Assembly (NCBI RefSeq): GCF_019801465.1
Contig: NZ_JAHVJA010000003.1
Coordinates: 62,001-126,000 of the forward strand
DNA length: 64,000 nucleotides
Reading direction: 5' to 3'
Source: Leisingera daeponensis
Lineage (GTDB): Bacteria; Pseudomonadota; Alphaproteobacteria; Rhodobacterales; Rhodobacteraceae
In this document: positions 18,045-26,430 of the stretch, one piece after another
Position numbering within the stretch: the stretch's first letter is position 1
How the letters are laid out: each line of letters opens with the position of its first letter
The notes under the pieces: generated by a model
Databases searched by the model: none
Told to the model about the DNA's origin: nothing
Seen by the model: only the letters and a program-made list of their open reading frames with translations
Program-made: the position numbers and the translations under genes

Positions 18045-18179
18045 TTATGCGCTCAGTTCTTTGCGGCCGCGGGCGCGGCGTGCGTTCAGGATCTTGCGGC
18101 CTGCCTTGGTGGCCATGCGCGCACGGAAGCCGTGGCGGCGTTTGCGAACCAGGTTCGAAGGCTGATAGGTGCGTTTCAT
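18045..18179 (-). CDS. rpmH: 50S ribosomal protein L34
   Basis: 44 residues, read directly from the minus strand: [19 protein letters not shown] at the start and an RKELSA end. This is the complete highly conserved L34, a structural protein of the large ribosomal subunit. It heads the rpmH-rnpA-yidD cluster. A candidate promoter lies about 275 bases upstream, so the leader would be long. Confidence 0.96.
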   Translation of the reverse strand: MKRTYQPSNLVRKRRHGFRARMATKAGRKILNARRARGRKELSA

Positions 18180-18497
18180 CGCTCCGGTCTCCACATTTTT
18201 CTTCGGGTGCGCGGAATCGCCCGCCCGGGGTCTATCTCGAAGCCCGGTCTTTAGGAGGGAATGGCGGGTAAGTCAAACCCTGCGGGCCGCCTTTTCCGGG
18301 CAAAGTGCAACATTTCTGCCGAAAACTGCCCCGGACGGCCCGTCCGGACGGGGCGGAGGTAACATGACAGGGGTGATTCTGCCACAAAGCTCACAAATTG
18401 CGGGGCGGCGATCAAGCGCCTGTGATCCGGGGCTGCCTGCTCTCGCGCCGTGGCCAATTTATGCGTAGCTACAAGGGGCTTCAATTGAGACGGACCT
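18180..18497. promoter_or_regulatory. rpmH leader and divergent promoter region
   Basis: This 318-base gap has no convincing gene. On the minus strand TTGAAG (18484-18479) and TAAATT (18461-18456) are separated by 17 bases, a good sigma-70-type pair for rpmH. The predicted leader holds a perfect inverted repeat CCGGACG/CGTCCGG (18331-18337 and 18341-18347), and an outer GCCCCG/CGGGGC-type arm extends it. The plus-strand promoter of the TVP38 gene must also be here but I cannot fix it. Confidence 0.45.
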
Positions 18498-19271
18498 ATG
18501 AGTGACATGACAGAGACCCCGGAAACCGGGCCCGAGAAGAGCGCCAAGCCGGGTGCCGCCCGCCATCTGCCGCTGATCGCGGTGGCGGCCGTGGCGCTGA
18601 TTGGCGCTGTGGTGCTGAAGGACTACCTGACCTTTGACACGCTGCGCGACAACCGCGAGGCGCTGATGGCGTTCCGGGATCAGAATTACCTTGGCCTCGT
18701 CGGGCTGTTCATGGGGATCTACATCGTGATCGTGGTGTTTTCGCTGCCCGGCGCGGCGGTGGCCTCGGTGACCGGCGGCTTCCTGTTCGGGCTGGCGGCG
18801 GGCACGGCGCTGAACGTGGTCTCCGCCACCATCGGCGCGGCGGGCATCTTTCTGGCCGCGCGCATGGGGCTGGGGGCCTGGCTCACGGCCAAGATGGAGG
18901 CGGCGGAAGGCCGGGTGCGGATGCTGAAACAGGCGCTGCGCGAGAACGAGGTGGAGGTGCTCCTGCTGCTGCGGCTGGTGCCGGCGGTGCCGTTCTTTGT
19001 GGCGAATCTGCTGCCCGCGCTGGTGGGGGTGAAGTTCCGCAACTTCCTGTGGACCACCGCAATGGGGATCATCCCGGGCGCCATTGTGTTCACCTGGATC
19101 GGCGTCGGCGTCGGCTCTGTCTTCGACCGCGGCGGCGAGCCGGACCTGAGCCTGCTGTGGGAGCCGCATGTGATCGGCCCGATCCTGGGCCTGTGCGTGC
19201 TGGCGGCGATGCCGATCATCGTGAAAGCGGTGCGCGGCAACCTGCGCGGCCAAGCCAGGAAGGACGGGTGA
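18498..19271 (+). CDS. TVP38/TMEM64 (VTT/DedA-type) membrane protein
   Basis: 257 residues, an inner-membrane protein of the VTT domain family. Helices are visible at about 25-45 (LPLIAVAAVALIGAVVLKDYL) and in GLVGLFMGIYIVIVVFSLPGAAVASVTGGFLFGLAAGTALNVVSATIGAAGIFLAARMGLG, which carries the conserved FxxPG and G-rich VTT pattern. LLLLRLVPAVPFFVANLLPALVGVKFRNFLWTTAMGIIPGAIVFTWIGVGVG follows. Bacterial members are linked to lipid scrambling or to redox and metal stress. It lies 2 bases before a mercuric-reductase-like flavoprotein, a recurrent pairing. Confidence 0.85.
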   Translation: MSDMTETPETGPEKSAKPGAARHLPLIAVAAVALIGAVVLKDYLTFDTLRDNREALMAFRDQNYLGLVGLFMGIYIVIVVFSLPGAAVASVTGGFLFGLAAGTALNVVSATIGAAGIFLAARMGLGAWLTAKMEAAEGRVRMLKQALRENEVEVLLLLRLVPAVPFFVANLLPALVGVKFRNFLWTTAMGIIPGAIVFTWIGVGVGSVFDRGGEPDLSLLWEPHVIGPILGLCVLAAMPIIVKAVRGNLRGQARKDG

Positions 19272-19273
19272 AC

Positions 19274-20692
19274 ATGAGCCGGATCACATGCGATCTTCTG
19301 GTTATCGGAGCGGGCTCCGGCGGGCTGTCGGTGGCGGCCGGGGCCAGCCAGATGGGCGCCGATGTGGTGCTGCTGGAAGGCCACAAGATGGGCGGCGACT
19401 GCCTGAACTACGGCTGCGTGCCCTCCAAGGCGCTGCTGGCGAGCGGCAAGGCGGCGCACAGGCAGGCGCATACCGCGGAATTCGGCGTGGCGGATCAGGT
19501 GCCGCAGGCGGATTACGCCGCGGCCAAGGATCATGTGCAGCAGGTCATCGAAACCATCGCCCCGGTCGACAGCCAGGAGCGGTTCGAGGGTTTGGGCGTG
19601 CGGGTGATCCGCGAGTTCGGGCATTTCGTCTCGGAAACTGAAGTCGCGGCCGGCGAATACCGCATCACTGCGCGGCGGGTGGTAATTGCCACGGGGTCTT
19701 CGCCGCTGGTGCCGCCGGTCCCGGGGCTGGACAAGATCCCCTATGAGACCAATGAAACCCTGTTCGATCTGCGCGAAAAGCCGGAGCATCTGCTGATCGT
19801 CGGCGGCGGCCCGATCGGCATGGAGATGGCGCAGGCGCATGTGCGGCTGGGCTGCAAGGTCACCGTGATCGAAGGCTTGAAGGCGCTGGGCAAGGACGAT
19901 CCGGAAGCCGCGGCGGTGGTGCTGGATGCGCTGCGCGCCGAAGGCGTGGAGATTGCCGAGGGCGCCATGGTCTCGCGTGTCTCCGGCCAGGCGGGCGCGA
20001 TCGAGGTCGAAACCAGGGACGGCAGCAGCTTTCGCGGCTCGCATCTGCTGATGGCGGTGGGGCGCAAGTCCAACATGGAACGGCTGAACCTTGCCGCTGC
20101 CGGGATCGAAACCGAAGGCAATGGCATCAAGGTGGACGAGAGCCTGCTCACCACCAACAAGCACGTCTATGCCATCGGCGATGTGGCGGGCGGACTGCAA
20201 TTCACCCATGTGGCGGGCTATCACGCCAGCGTCATCATCCGTTCCGCTCTGTTCGGCTTGCCGTCGAAGGCGAAGACCAGCCATATCCCCTGGGCCACCT
20301 ATACCGACCCGGAGCTGGCGCAGGTGGGGCTGACCGAGATGCAGGCCCGCGACCGCTATGGCGTCAAGCTGGAGGTGGCGCGGTTTGACTACGCCCACAA
20401 CGACCGCGCCATTGCCGAGCGCAAGGCCAAAGGCTTCATCAAGGTTATGGTGGTCAAGGGCCGCCCGGTTGGCGCCACCATCGCGGGTCATCAGGCGGGG
20501 GAGCTCATCAGCCTGTGGTCGATGGCCATCGCCGGCAATCTGAAAATGAGCCAAGTGGCCGCAATGGTTGCACCTTATCCCAGCATAAGCGAGATTAACA
20601 AACGGGCGGCGGGGGCCTATTTCTCCCCGCGGCTGTTTGAAAGCAGCCTCATTAAACGCGCAGTGCGCTTTGTTCAGCGCTGGATTTCATGA
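19274..20692 (+). CDS. dihydrolipoyl dehydrogenase/mercuric reductase-like flavoprotein
   Basis: 472 residues from the ATG at 19274; the longer open frame upstream overlaps the TVP38 gene. FAD binding is at GAGSGGLSVAAGA, and the redox-active disulfide is in GGDCLNYGCVPSKALL. The NAD(P) Rossmann motif is VGGGPIGMEMAQAHVRLG, and the second FAD motif is YAIGDVAGG. The C-terminal region where dihydrolipoyl dehydrogenases have HPT(x)E reads APYPSISEINKRAAG, without the His, so it is probably not a lipoamide dehydrogenase. The pair with TVP38/TMEM64 is common, but the substrate is unknown. Confidence 0.82.
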   Translation: MSRITCDLLVIGAGSGGLSVAAGASQMGADVVLLEGHKMGGDCLNYGCVPSKALLASGKAAHRQAHTAEFGVADQVPQADYAAAKDHVQQVIETIAPVDSQERFEGLGVRVIREFGHFVSETEVAAGEYRITARRVVIATGSSPLVPPVPGLDKIPYETNETLFDLREKPEHLLIVGGGPIGMEMAQAHVRLGCKVTVIEGLKALGKDDPEAAAVVLDALRAEGVEIAEGAMVSRVSGQAGAIEVETRDGSSFRGSHLLMAVGRKSNMERLNLAAAGIETEGNGIKVDESLLTTNKHVYAIGDVAGGLQFTHVAGYHASVIIRSALFGLPSKAKTSHIPWATYTDPELAQVGLTEMQARDRYGVKLEVARFDYAHNDRAIAERKAKGFIKVMVVKGRPVGATIAGHQAGELISLWSMAIAGNLKMSQVAAMVAPYPSISEINKRAAGAYFSPRLFESSLIKRAVRFVQRWIS

Positions 20693-20707
20693 ACTGAAGG
20701 CGGCTTC

Positions 20708-22093
20708 ATGCTCAACACGCTCTCGGGCCGATTCCTGATCCTGACGACGGTCTTCGTGATGCTGGCCGAGGTGCTGATCTTCGTGCCGTCGATCGCGCGG
20801 TTCCGCGAGGATTACTTGGCCGACCGTCTGGAGCGGGCGCAGATCGCCTCGCTGGCGCTGTTGGCGGATGACATGCTGGAGACCGAGCTGGAAGCCGAGC
20901 TCCTGGAGAATGCGGGCGTCTACAACGTGGTGCTGCGCCGCGACGAGATCCGCCAGCTGATGCTGGCCTCGCCGATCCCGCGGGAGATCACCGGCACCTA
21001 TGATCTGCGCATGGCCGGTGCCATGACCCTGATCCGCGATGCGCTGATGCGGCTGGCCACGCCGGAAAACGAGATCATCAGGGTGATCGGCGCGCCGGTG
21101 CGCGATGCCGGGCTTCTGATCGAAGTCACCATGGAAACCGCGCCGCTGCGGGCGGCGATGATCGACTACGGGGTGCGGATCCTGATCCTTTCGGCGGTGA
21201 TCTCGGTCTTCACCGCGGTGCTGCTGTTCATTGCGGTGCGGATCGTGCTGGTGAAGCCTATCAAAAGCGTGGTCGGCTACATGCAGCGCTATGCGGCGGC
21301 GCCGGAGGATGCGCGGGGCATCATCCACCCCAGCTCCAGCGTGGTGGAGCTGCGCGAGGCGGAGGAGGCGCTGATGCAGCTGCAGACCGAGCTGACCCAG
21401 GCGCTGAAACAGCGCGAGCGGCTGGCGCAGCTCGGCGGCGCGGTGGCCAAGGTGAGCCACGATCTGCGCAACATCCTGACCTCGGCGCAGCTGTTCACCG
21501 ACCGTATCGAGATGAGCGAGGACCCGCTGGTGCGCCGCCTGGCGCCGAAACTGGTGAATTCGATCACCCGGGCTGTGTCCCTTTGCGAGGGCACCCTGGC
21601 CTTCGGCCGGGCGGAGGAGCCGTCGCCCACCTTCGGCGTGGTCTGCCTGCAGGAAATCACCGCCGATATAGCCGAGAGCGAACTGCTGGCGGCGGACAGC
21701 GAGGCGGTGGAGATCGTCAACGCGGTGCCCAAGCCGATGATGCTGCGGGCCGACCCGGAGCAGCTGTTCCGCATCGTCCTCAATCTGGTCCGTAACGCCC
21801 GCCAGGCCATTGCCGCAACGGGGAGGCCGGGGCGGATCACCATCGATGCGCGCGACGAGGACGCGGCCTGGTACATCACCGTTGCCGACACCGGGCCGGG
21901 CCTGCCGAAGAAGGCGCAGGATAATCTGTTCACCCCGTTCCAGGGCGGCGCCCGCAAGGGCGGCACCGGTCTGGGGCTGGCGATCGCCGGCGAACTGGCC
22001 CGCGGCCACGGAGGCTGCGTGAAGCTGAAGCAAACCGGCCCTGACGGCACTGTTTTCGAGATCTGCCTGCCCAAGGGCGACGGAGCCCTCTGA
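20708..22093 (+). CDS. sensor histidine kinase
   Basis: 461 residues. Helices at about 8-28 and 155-180 bracket a periplasmic sensor of about 125 residues, followed by a linker and coiled coil (VVELREAEEALMQLQTELTQALKQRERLAQLG). The phospho-accepting histidine is H251 in KVSHDLRNILTS. The ATPase motifs are N-box NLVRNARQAI, G1 DTGPGLP and G2 GGTGLGLAIAGELA. No cognate response regulator is adjacent, so it is an orphan kinase. It begins 15 bases after the flavoprotein gene and may be co-transcribed with it. The N-terminal sensor is not one I recognise. Confidence 0.85.
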   Translation: MLNTLSGRFLILTTVFVMLAEVLIFVPSIARFREDYLADRLERAQIASLALLADDMLETELEAELLENAGVYNVVLRRDEIRQLMLASPIPREITGTYDLRMAGAMTLIRDALMRLATPENEIIRVIGAPVRDAGLLIEVTMETAPLRAAMIDYGVRILILSAVISVFTAVLLFIAVRIVLVKPIKSVVGYMQRYAAAPEDARGIIHPSSSVVELREAEEALMQLQTELTQALKQRERLAQLGGAVAKVSHDLRNILTSAQLFTDRIEMSEDPLVRRLAPKLVNSITRAVSLCEGTLAFGRAEEPSPTFGVVCLQEITADIAESELLAADSEAVEIVNAVPKPMMLRADPEQLFRIVLNLVRNARQAIAATGRPGRITIDARDEDAAWYITVADTGPGLPKKAQDNLFTPFQGGARKGGTGLGLAIAGELARGHGGCVKLKQTGPDGTVFEICLPKGDGAL

Positions 22094-22194
22094 CTGCCGC
22101 ACCGGCGGCGGCGCAGTAAAGTGACAGGCGCATGACACTATTTTTGTTTTTGGGGTTGCGACTCCCCGGTGCTATGATTAAACCCCGCCGCAGT

Positions 22195-22271
22195 GGACCG
22201 ATAGCTCAGCTGGATAGAGTACTTGACTACGAATCAAGGGGTCGGGGGTTCGAATCCTCCTCGGTCCGCCA
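22195..22271 (+). tRNA. tRNA-Arg (anticodon ACG)
   Basis: 77 bases including an encoded CCA. The acceptor stem GGACCGA/TCGGTCC, a D-arm with GCTCAGCTGGATAGAGT, an anticodon arm CTTGACTACGAATCAAG with ACG at the centre, and a T-arm GGGGGTTCGAATCCTCC are all visible. It reads CGN arginine codons after A34-to-I editing. Confidence 0.96.
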
Positions 22272-22490
22272 CTTCCCAATTTACATGGCAGAATTAAGTT
22301 CCGTCAGCTGAGGCGGGATTTGCCGTTCCCGCACCTGCGGCATCCCCGCCCGCACCTTTGTCTGCCAGGCTTCGCCCTTGAACGGTGTGCCGGGTTTGGG
22401 ACCCTTACCCGCAAAGCTTTCCCTGGACTTATCAAGGGAGAGGCGGACGGACCCTGCGGCCGGCGGGAGGCCAACGCAAGCACGTCACGC

Positions 22491-22524
22491 AAAAAGCGCC
22501 TGCAAGGGGAACGCTTGCAGGCGC
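22491..22524 (-). terminator. intrinsic terminator of the small lipoprotein gene
   Basis: On the minus strand an 11-bp perfect stem (22514-22524 with 22496-22506) is followed by five T residues (22495-22491). It lies 35 bases after the stop of the lipoprotein gene. Confidence 0.82.
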
Positions 22525-22558
22525 CGGAATTCTGTCTGTGGCAGCTATGGCCGCCGGG

Positions 22559-22762
22559 TCACTCGCCGGCCCCGACAATGGCCTTGCCGCCGCGGTAGGC
22601 CAGCTTGCCTGCGCCGACCGCGCCCTTGGCCACAACCTTGGTTGTGCCCGCCGCGACGCCTACGGTGTTGTCGATTGCCTGGTCGGTCGAGCAGGCTGAC
22701 AAAGCAACCCCGGCTGAAATCAGAGCCACGGCGGTCATCTTGCGGACAGCATGAAGTTTCAT
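22559..22762 (-). CDS. small lipoprotein of unknown function
   Basis: 67 residues from the ATG at 22762 (MKLHAVRKM). The signal peptide ends in the lipobox LSAC, with the lipidated cysteine at about residue 24. The mature part is about 44 residues rich in Gly, Ala, Lys and Val (NTVGVAAGTTKVVAKGAVGAGKLAYRGGKAIVGAGE), which resembles small glycine-zipper-like envelope lipoproteins. An alternative ATG 11 codons upstream is less likely, as it would precede a second start at the signal peptide. It is monocistronic with its own terminator. Function is unknown. Confidence 0.75.
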   Translation of the reverse strand: MKLHAVRKMTAVALISAGVALSACSTDQAIDNTVGVAAGTTKVVAKGAVGAGKLAYRGGKAIVGAGE

Positions 22763-22917
22763 CTTAGTCTCCTTTTCCCAACACAAGGGGTTCACTTGCC
22801 TTGGCGGCGGAGCAGTTGTTTCGGCCCGCCTCCATGTCTTCTGATTAGAGGGTTTCCTGAAAGCAGGAAAACGAATAAGAAATATGGTTATCTCAAGTAA
22901 TTCTCATGGGTGCTGCA

Positions 22918-23862
22918 ATGGACATCAGCCTGGTCCGAACTTTTCTCGAAGTCGCCGCCACCGGATCTTTCGTGAACGCCAGCGAACGGCTGTTTGTCAC
23001 CCAGTCCGCGGTCAGCCTGCGCGTGCAGCGCCTGGAGGATTCCCTGGGCAAACCCCTGTTCACCCGTTCCAAGGCAGGTGCGGAGCTGACTTCGGCAGGC
23101 CGCGAATTTGAGCGGTACGCCTTGTCTCTGATCAAGATCTGGGAAGAGGCGCGCCAGCAGGTGGGGGTGCCGGAAGGCTATACCAAATCCCTGACTGTCG
23201 GCGCGCAGTATTCGCTTTGGCCCCGTCTCGGCTTCGGCTGGATTGATACGATGCAGCAGGAAATGCCGACCCTGAACATCCGGGCAGAGCTTGGCATGCC
23301 GGACCGGATCATGCGGTTCCTCATAGAAGGCGTCGTGCAGATCGGGCTGATGTACAATCCGCAGCTGCGGCCCGGCCTGACGGCCCGCAAGGTCATTGAG
23401 GAGGAGCTTGTCCTGGCAGCGTCTTGGCCAGCGGCATTTGAAGAGATCGTGCCGCATTATGTCTTTGTCGATTGGGGGCCGGAGTTCGTCCATGCCCACG
23501 CGCTGGAGCTGCCGGACCTGACAAACCCCGGTCTCACGCTGTCGCTTGGCGCGATGGCGGCAGAATACATCGTCTCGCGCCGGGCCGCGGCCTATCTGCC
23601 TGCGCGCTATATCAAGAAGTACCTGGATGACGGCAGGCTGCACCTGGTGCCGGATGCGCCTGTGTTTCCGTACCCGGTGTGGTCGATCTGGCGCGACGAC
23701 CTTGATCCGGAAGTCCGCGCTACCGCAGAGGCCACCCTTGTGGCAGTTCAGTCACAAGTCGATGCCGACCAGAGCGCGGTCCTGGCCGAGCTTTGCGATA
23801 TCAGCGCCAGCCACACGGTTGAAGTGCTTGGAAACACTGAAAATCAGGAATTAAATGAGTAA
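22918..23862 (+). CDS. LysR family transcriptional regulator
   Basis: 314 residues from the ATG at 22918 (MDISLVRTFLEVAATGSF); an in-frame ATG 4 codons earlier is possible. The winged HTH is FVNASERLFVTQSAVSLRVQRLEDSLGKPLFTR, followed by a two-lobed effector-binding region starting at SLTVGAQYSLWPRL. The C-terminus holds an unusual tail after about residue 285. The target is not clear: it is divergent from the small lipoprotein gene (156-base gap) and upstream of the DUF481 gene on the same strand. LysR regulators often control divergent genes, so the lipoprotein is one candidate. Confidence 0.85.
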   Translation: MDISLVRTFLEVAATGSFVNASERLFVTQSAVSLRVQRLEDSLGKPLFTRSKAGAELTSAGREFERYALSLIKIWEEARQQVGVPEGYTKSLTVGAQYSLWPRLGFGWIDTMQQEMPTLNIRAELGMPDRIMRFLIEGVVQIGLMYNPQLRPGLTARKVIEEELVLAASWPAAFEEIVPHYVFVDWGPEFVHAHALELPDLTNPGLTLSLGAMAAEYIVSRRAAAYLPARYIKKYLDDGRLHLVPDAPVFPYPVWSIWRDDLDPEVRATAEATLVAVQSQVDADQSAVLAELCDISASHTVEVLGNTENQELNE

Positions 23863-23984
23863 TACTCGTTTCATTGTCAATTATTTCGAATTTCACTAAT
23901 TTCATCGAATTTCCTATCTCCAGCCTTGGCAGAGATGCCCCCGCTCTTTCGGGACGGGTCACATTGTTGGAAAAGGATAGACCC

Positions 23985-24809
23985 ATGAAAAAACGCAACA
24001 CTCTGGCCGCGTCGGTCCTGGCTCTTCTGGTGGCTGCTCCTGTTTTCGCGCAGGGCGCAATCGTCGGGATCGAGGATCTGGACGACCGCATCGACGATAT
24101 TCAGGAAGATGTCGGTGACGACCTGGCGGAAGGCAGCGACAAGGACCGCTTCAGCACCAACCAGTACGCCCAAGGCTGGACCGGCAGCGCTTCGCTTGGC
24201 TTTTCCGGCACCTCCGGCAACACCGACACCGCCGACCTCGATTTCGCAGGCCGCCTGCGCTACGGCAACGGCCCCTGGAACCACACATTCGGCTTCGCCG
24301 GTGAGTTCTCGGAAGACAATGACGTGCGCAACAAGGAAGAGATTTTCGTCACCTATGACGTGAACCGCTACTTCACCGGGCAGTTCTACCTGTTCGGCCT
24401 GGGATCGGTGCGTTACGACGACTTCGACTCCAACCGCCTCGACGCCTTCGTCGGCTTCGGTCCGGGCTACCGGGTGATCAACACCCCGGAGCAGACCTGG
24501 CGGATCCAGGCCGGCCCCGGCGTGCGCTACATTGAAGACCAGCTGGGCAATGACAGCACCGATTTCGCCGGCATCGCGGCATCGCGCTATTACTTTGCCA
24601 TCAGCGATACCGTGAACCTGACCATGGACACCGATGTGCTGTTCTCGGACGAGGACACCGTGGTGACCAACGACCTGGGTTTCAACTTCAAGATGACAGA
24701 CCGGCTCTCGACCCGGGTGTCCTACCGTACCGAGTGGGACAGCGATCCGCTGCCGGGCCTGAAGAGCACCGACAACAAACTGGGTGTGTCCCTGGTCTAC
24801 GGTTTCTGA
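23985..24809 (+). CDS. DUF481 family outer-membrane beta-barrel protein
   Basis: 274 residues from the ATG at 23985, which follows AAAGGATA and begins a signal peptide (MKKRNTLAASVLALLVAAPVFAQG). After a short acidic stretch (EDLDDRIDDIQEDVGDDLAEG) the protein is DUF481: GWTGSASLGFSGTSGNTDTADLDFAGRL, many alternating aromatic strands, and a terminal VSLVYGF ending in Phe, as expected for an outer-membrane barrel. It is related to salt-induced YdiY-type proteins. A strong terminator follows 28 bases after the stop. Confidence 0.88.
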   Translation: MKKRNTLAASVLALLVAAPVFAQGAIVGIEDLDDRIDDIQEDVGDDLAEGSDKDRFSTNQYAQGWTGSASLGFSGTSGNTDTADLDFAGRLRYGNGPWNHTFGFAGEFSEDNDVRNKEEIFVTYDVNRYFTGQFYLFGLGSVRYDDFDSNRLDAFVGFGPGYRVINTPEQTWRIQAGPGVRYIEDQLGNDSTDFAGIAASRYYFAISDTVNLTMDTDVLFSDEDTVVTNDLGFNFKMTDRLSTRVSYRTEWDSDPLPGLKSTDNKLGVSLVYGF

Positions 24810-24836
24810 CGAAACCGCAGTTTCCCTCGACACCTT

Positions 24837-24862
24837 GGGGCGGAGCGATCCGCCCCCTTTTT
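24837..24862 (+). terminator. intrinsic terminator after the DUF481 gene
   Basis: GGGGCGGA (24837-24844) and TCCGCCCC (24849-24856) form a perfect 8-bp stem with a GCGA loop, followed by CTTTTT. Confidence 0.85.
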
Positions 24863-24890
24863 CGAACACCCAATGCGGAAGGGATTACCC

Positions 24891-25322
24891 ATGTCGAATT
24901 GGAAGAAACTGTCGGAAGCGGATTTCGGCTACACCGAGGCACTGACCGCGGCAGCAGACGGCACGGTCCTTGGCTACCGGCTCGTGGGCGCTTCGGCGGG
25001 GCCGCAATTGGTCGTCGCCGGGATCTGCCCGTCCTCTGAACATGTATTCGACCGGCTGCTGTCGATCCCGACGCTGCCCTGGATGCGCGGAAGCCTGGTG
25101 CTGATCCGGACCGGCGCCCTGGACAACCTGCTGAGCGATCTGTCTTCGGTGTCCGTTCTCGGGGAAATCGACCGGACGCTCGTGCTGCCGTTCACGGACA
25201 CAGACCGCATTGATGAGAGAACTGTCAGGCGCAGCTACCACCAGGTGCTCCGCGCCTGTGCAAGCCTCGGCATGATATCCGGGCGTGGTGTCATGCCTCC
25301 AGGCGGAGCGGAGGCGCAGTGA
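24891..25322 (+). CDS. hypothetical protein, weakly like an N-terminal M14/AstE-type fold
   Basis: 143 residues from the ATG at 24891, preceded by AAGGGA; an in-frame ATG six codons earlier is less well placed. I do not recognise the family. The stretch DGTVLGYRLVGASAGPQLVVAGICPSSEHVFDRLLSIPTLPWMRGSLVLIRT resembles the opening strands of succinylglutamate desuccinylase/aspartoacylase-type M14 proteins (substrate-fold glycine pattern, then a two-residue metal site). The expected HxxE zinc motif is not seen, so it is not an active peptidase on this reading. It is monocistronic and convergent with the binding-protein gene downstream. Confidence 0.5.
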   Translation: MSNWKKLSEADFGYTEALTAAADGTVLGYRLVGASAGPQLVVAGICPSSEHVFDRLLSIPTLPWMRGSLVLIRTGALDNLLSDLSSVSVLGEIDRTLVLPFTDTDRIDERTVRRSYHQVLRACASLGMISGRGVMPPGGAEAQ

Positions 25323-25347
25323 GGGGCTGCAACTGATGGCTGCGCCG

Positions 25348-26430
25348 CTAAAGCCCGATCTGAAGCAGCCGCCAGCGGCGGTCGAGTTCTCGTTTTTCGG
25401 CGCCGCTGCGGGGTTTGACGAAATAGAGCCTGTCCCGGACTTCCGGCGGCAGTGTCAGCGCGGGAATGTCGTAGCTGGGATCGCTGATCTCCGCGCGGGA
25501 GGACGGGACGCTGCTTGTGGCATTGGTGAAAAGTGTCGCACGCGCCATTTCCGACGGCTGAAGCACATGGTCCACCAGCCGGCTCGACGCCTCGGGATTG
25601 CTGCCATCGCTGGGGAGGACAAACAGGTCAGCCCATAAATTGGTGCCCTCTCTGGGCATGACATACTGATACCTGCTGCTTCCCTCCTCCAGCTGCGGGG
25701 CCAGCCCTTCGGTGCTCCAGGCAACCGCCACGCAAACCTCTCCGCCGAGCAGAGCATCATACTGGTAGGAGTCGAAGGTCCGCACATAGGGCGCGATGCC
25801 GGACAGCACGGCAAAGGCGGCGTCGAGATCCTGCTCTGATTGCGATTGCGGGTCCAGGCCAAGATAGGCAAGCGCGGCGGCCACGACCTCTTCAACCGAA
25901 TTGACAATTGAAATGCCGCAGCCGGCAAGCTTGCTGGCGTTGCCGGGATCGAACACCAGCGCCCAGCTGTCGAGCGGTGCTTCAGGCAGGCGTTCCAGCA
26001 CCGCGCTGCGGTCATAGGCAATGCCGGTTGTTCCCCAGAGATACGGCACTGCATAGCCTTCGGCCTGCGGGACGGATGCCAGGAAAAGCTGCATCAGCTG
26101 ATGGTCGAGCGATGCGGCGTTCGGAATGCCGGACAAGCTGAATTCCCGTATCGCCCCTGCCTCCGCCAAACGGCCGACAGTTTCAGAGGTCACGATTGCC
26201 AGGTCGTAGCCGGTGCCGCGGGCAATCAGCCGCGCTTCGGCCTCGTCGGCATCGCCATAAGTGTCCAGCACGACCGCCGAGCCGGTGGTATCCTGAAAAT
26301 CCGCGAGGGTGTCCGGGTCTATGTAGCCGCTCCAGTTGTAGAGCCGCACCTGTCCGGTGTCCGCTGCTGCCGGGGCCGCAATCGCTGTTGCAGCCGCAAG
26401 TGCTGCGGCAGTGAAAGATTTCAAGCGCAT
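25348..26430 (-). CDS. PotF/PotD-like periplasmic solute-binding protein
   Basis: 360 residues with a signal peptide (MRLKSFTAAALAAATAIAAPAAA). The mature part begins QVRLYNWSGYIDPDTLADF, typical of spermidine/putrescine-binding proteins, and continues with GYDLAIVTSETVGRLAEAG and LWGTTGIAYDRSAV. The length is usual for PotF. No permease or ATPase gene is near. Instead its ATG lies within the last 10 bases of the upstream hybrid histidine kinase gene, with AAAGGAAG as ribosome site inside the kinase, so the two are translationally coupled. It may act as a ligand-sensing partner of the kinase rather than a transporter part; that is inference. Confidence 0.82.
   Translation of the reverse strand: MRLKSFTAAALAAATAIAAPAAADTGQVRLYNWSGYIDPDTLADFQDTTGSAVVLDTYGDADEAEARLIARGTGYDLAIVTSETVGRLAEAGAIREFSLSGIPNAASLDHQLMQLFLASVPQAEGYAVPYLWGTTGIAYDRSAVLERLPEAPLDSWALVFDPGNASKLAGCGISIVNSVEEVVAAALAYLGLDPQSQSEQDLDAAFAVLSGIAPYVRTFDSYQYDALLGGEVCVAVAWSTEGLAPQLEEGSSRYQYVMPREGTNLWADLFVLPSDGSNPEASSRLVDHVLQPSEMARATLFTNATSSVPSSRAEISDPSYDIPALTLPPEVRDRLYFVKPRSGAEKRELDRRWRLLQIGL

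Noticed and set aside
18719-20554. Long minus-strand frame antisense to the TVP38 and flavoprotein genes
   Set aside because: The plus-strand proteins have clear motifs; the antisense product has none.
22195-22800. tRNA-Arg as an integration site for a mobile island
   Set aside because: I found no integrase, no repeated tRNA 3' end downstream, and the following genes look native.
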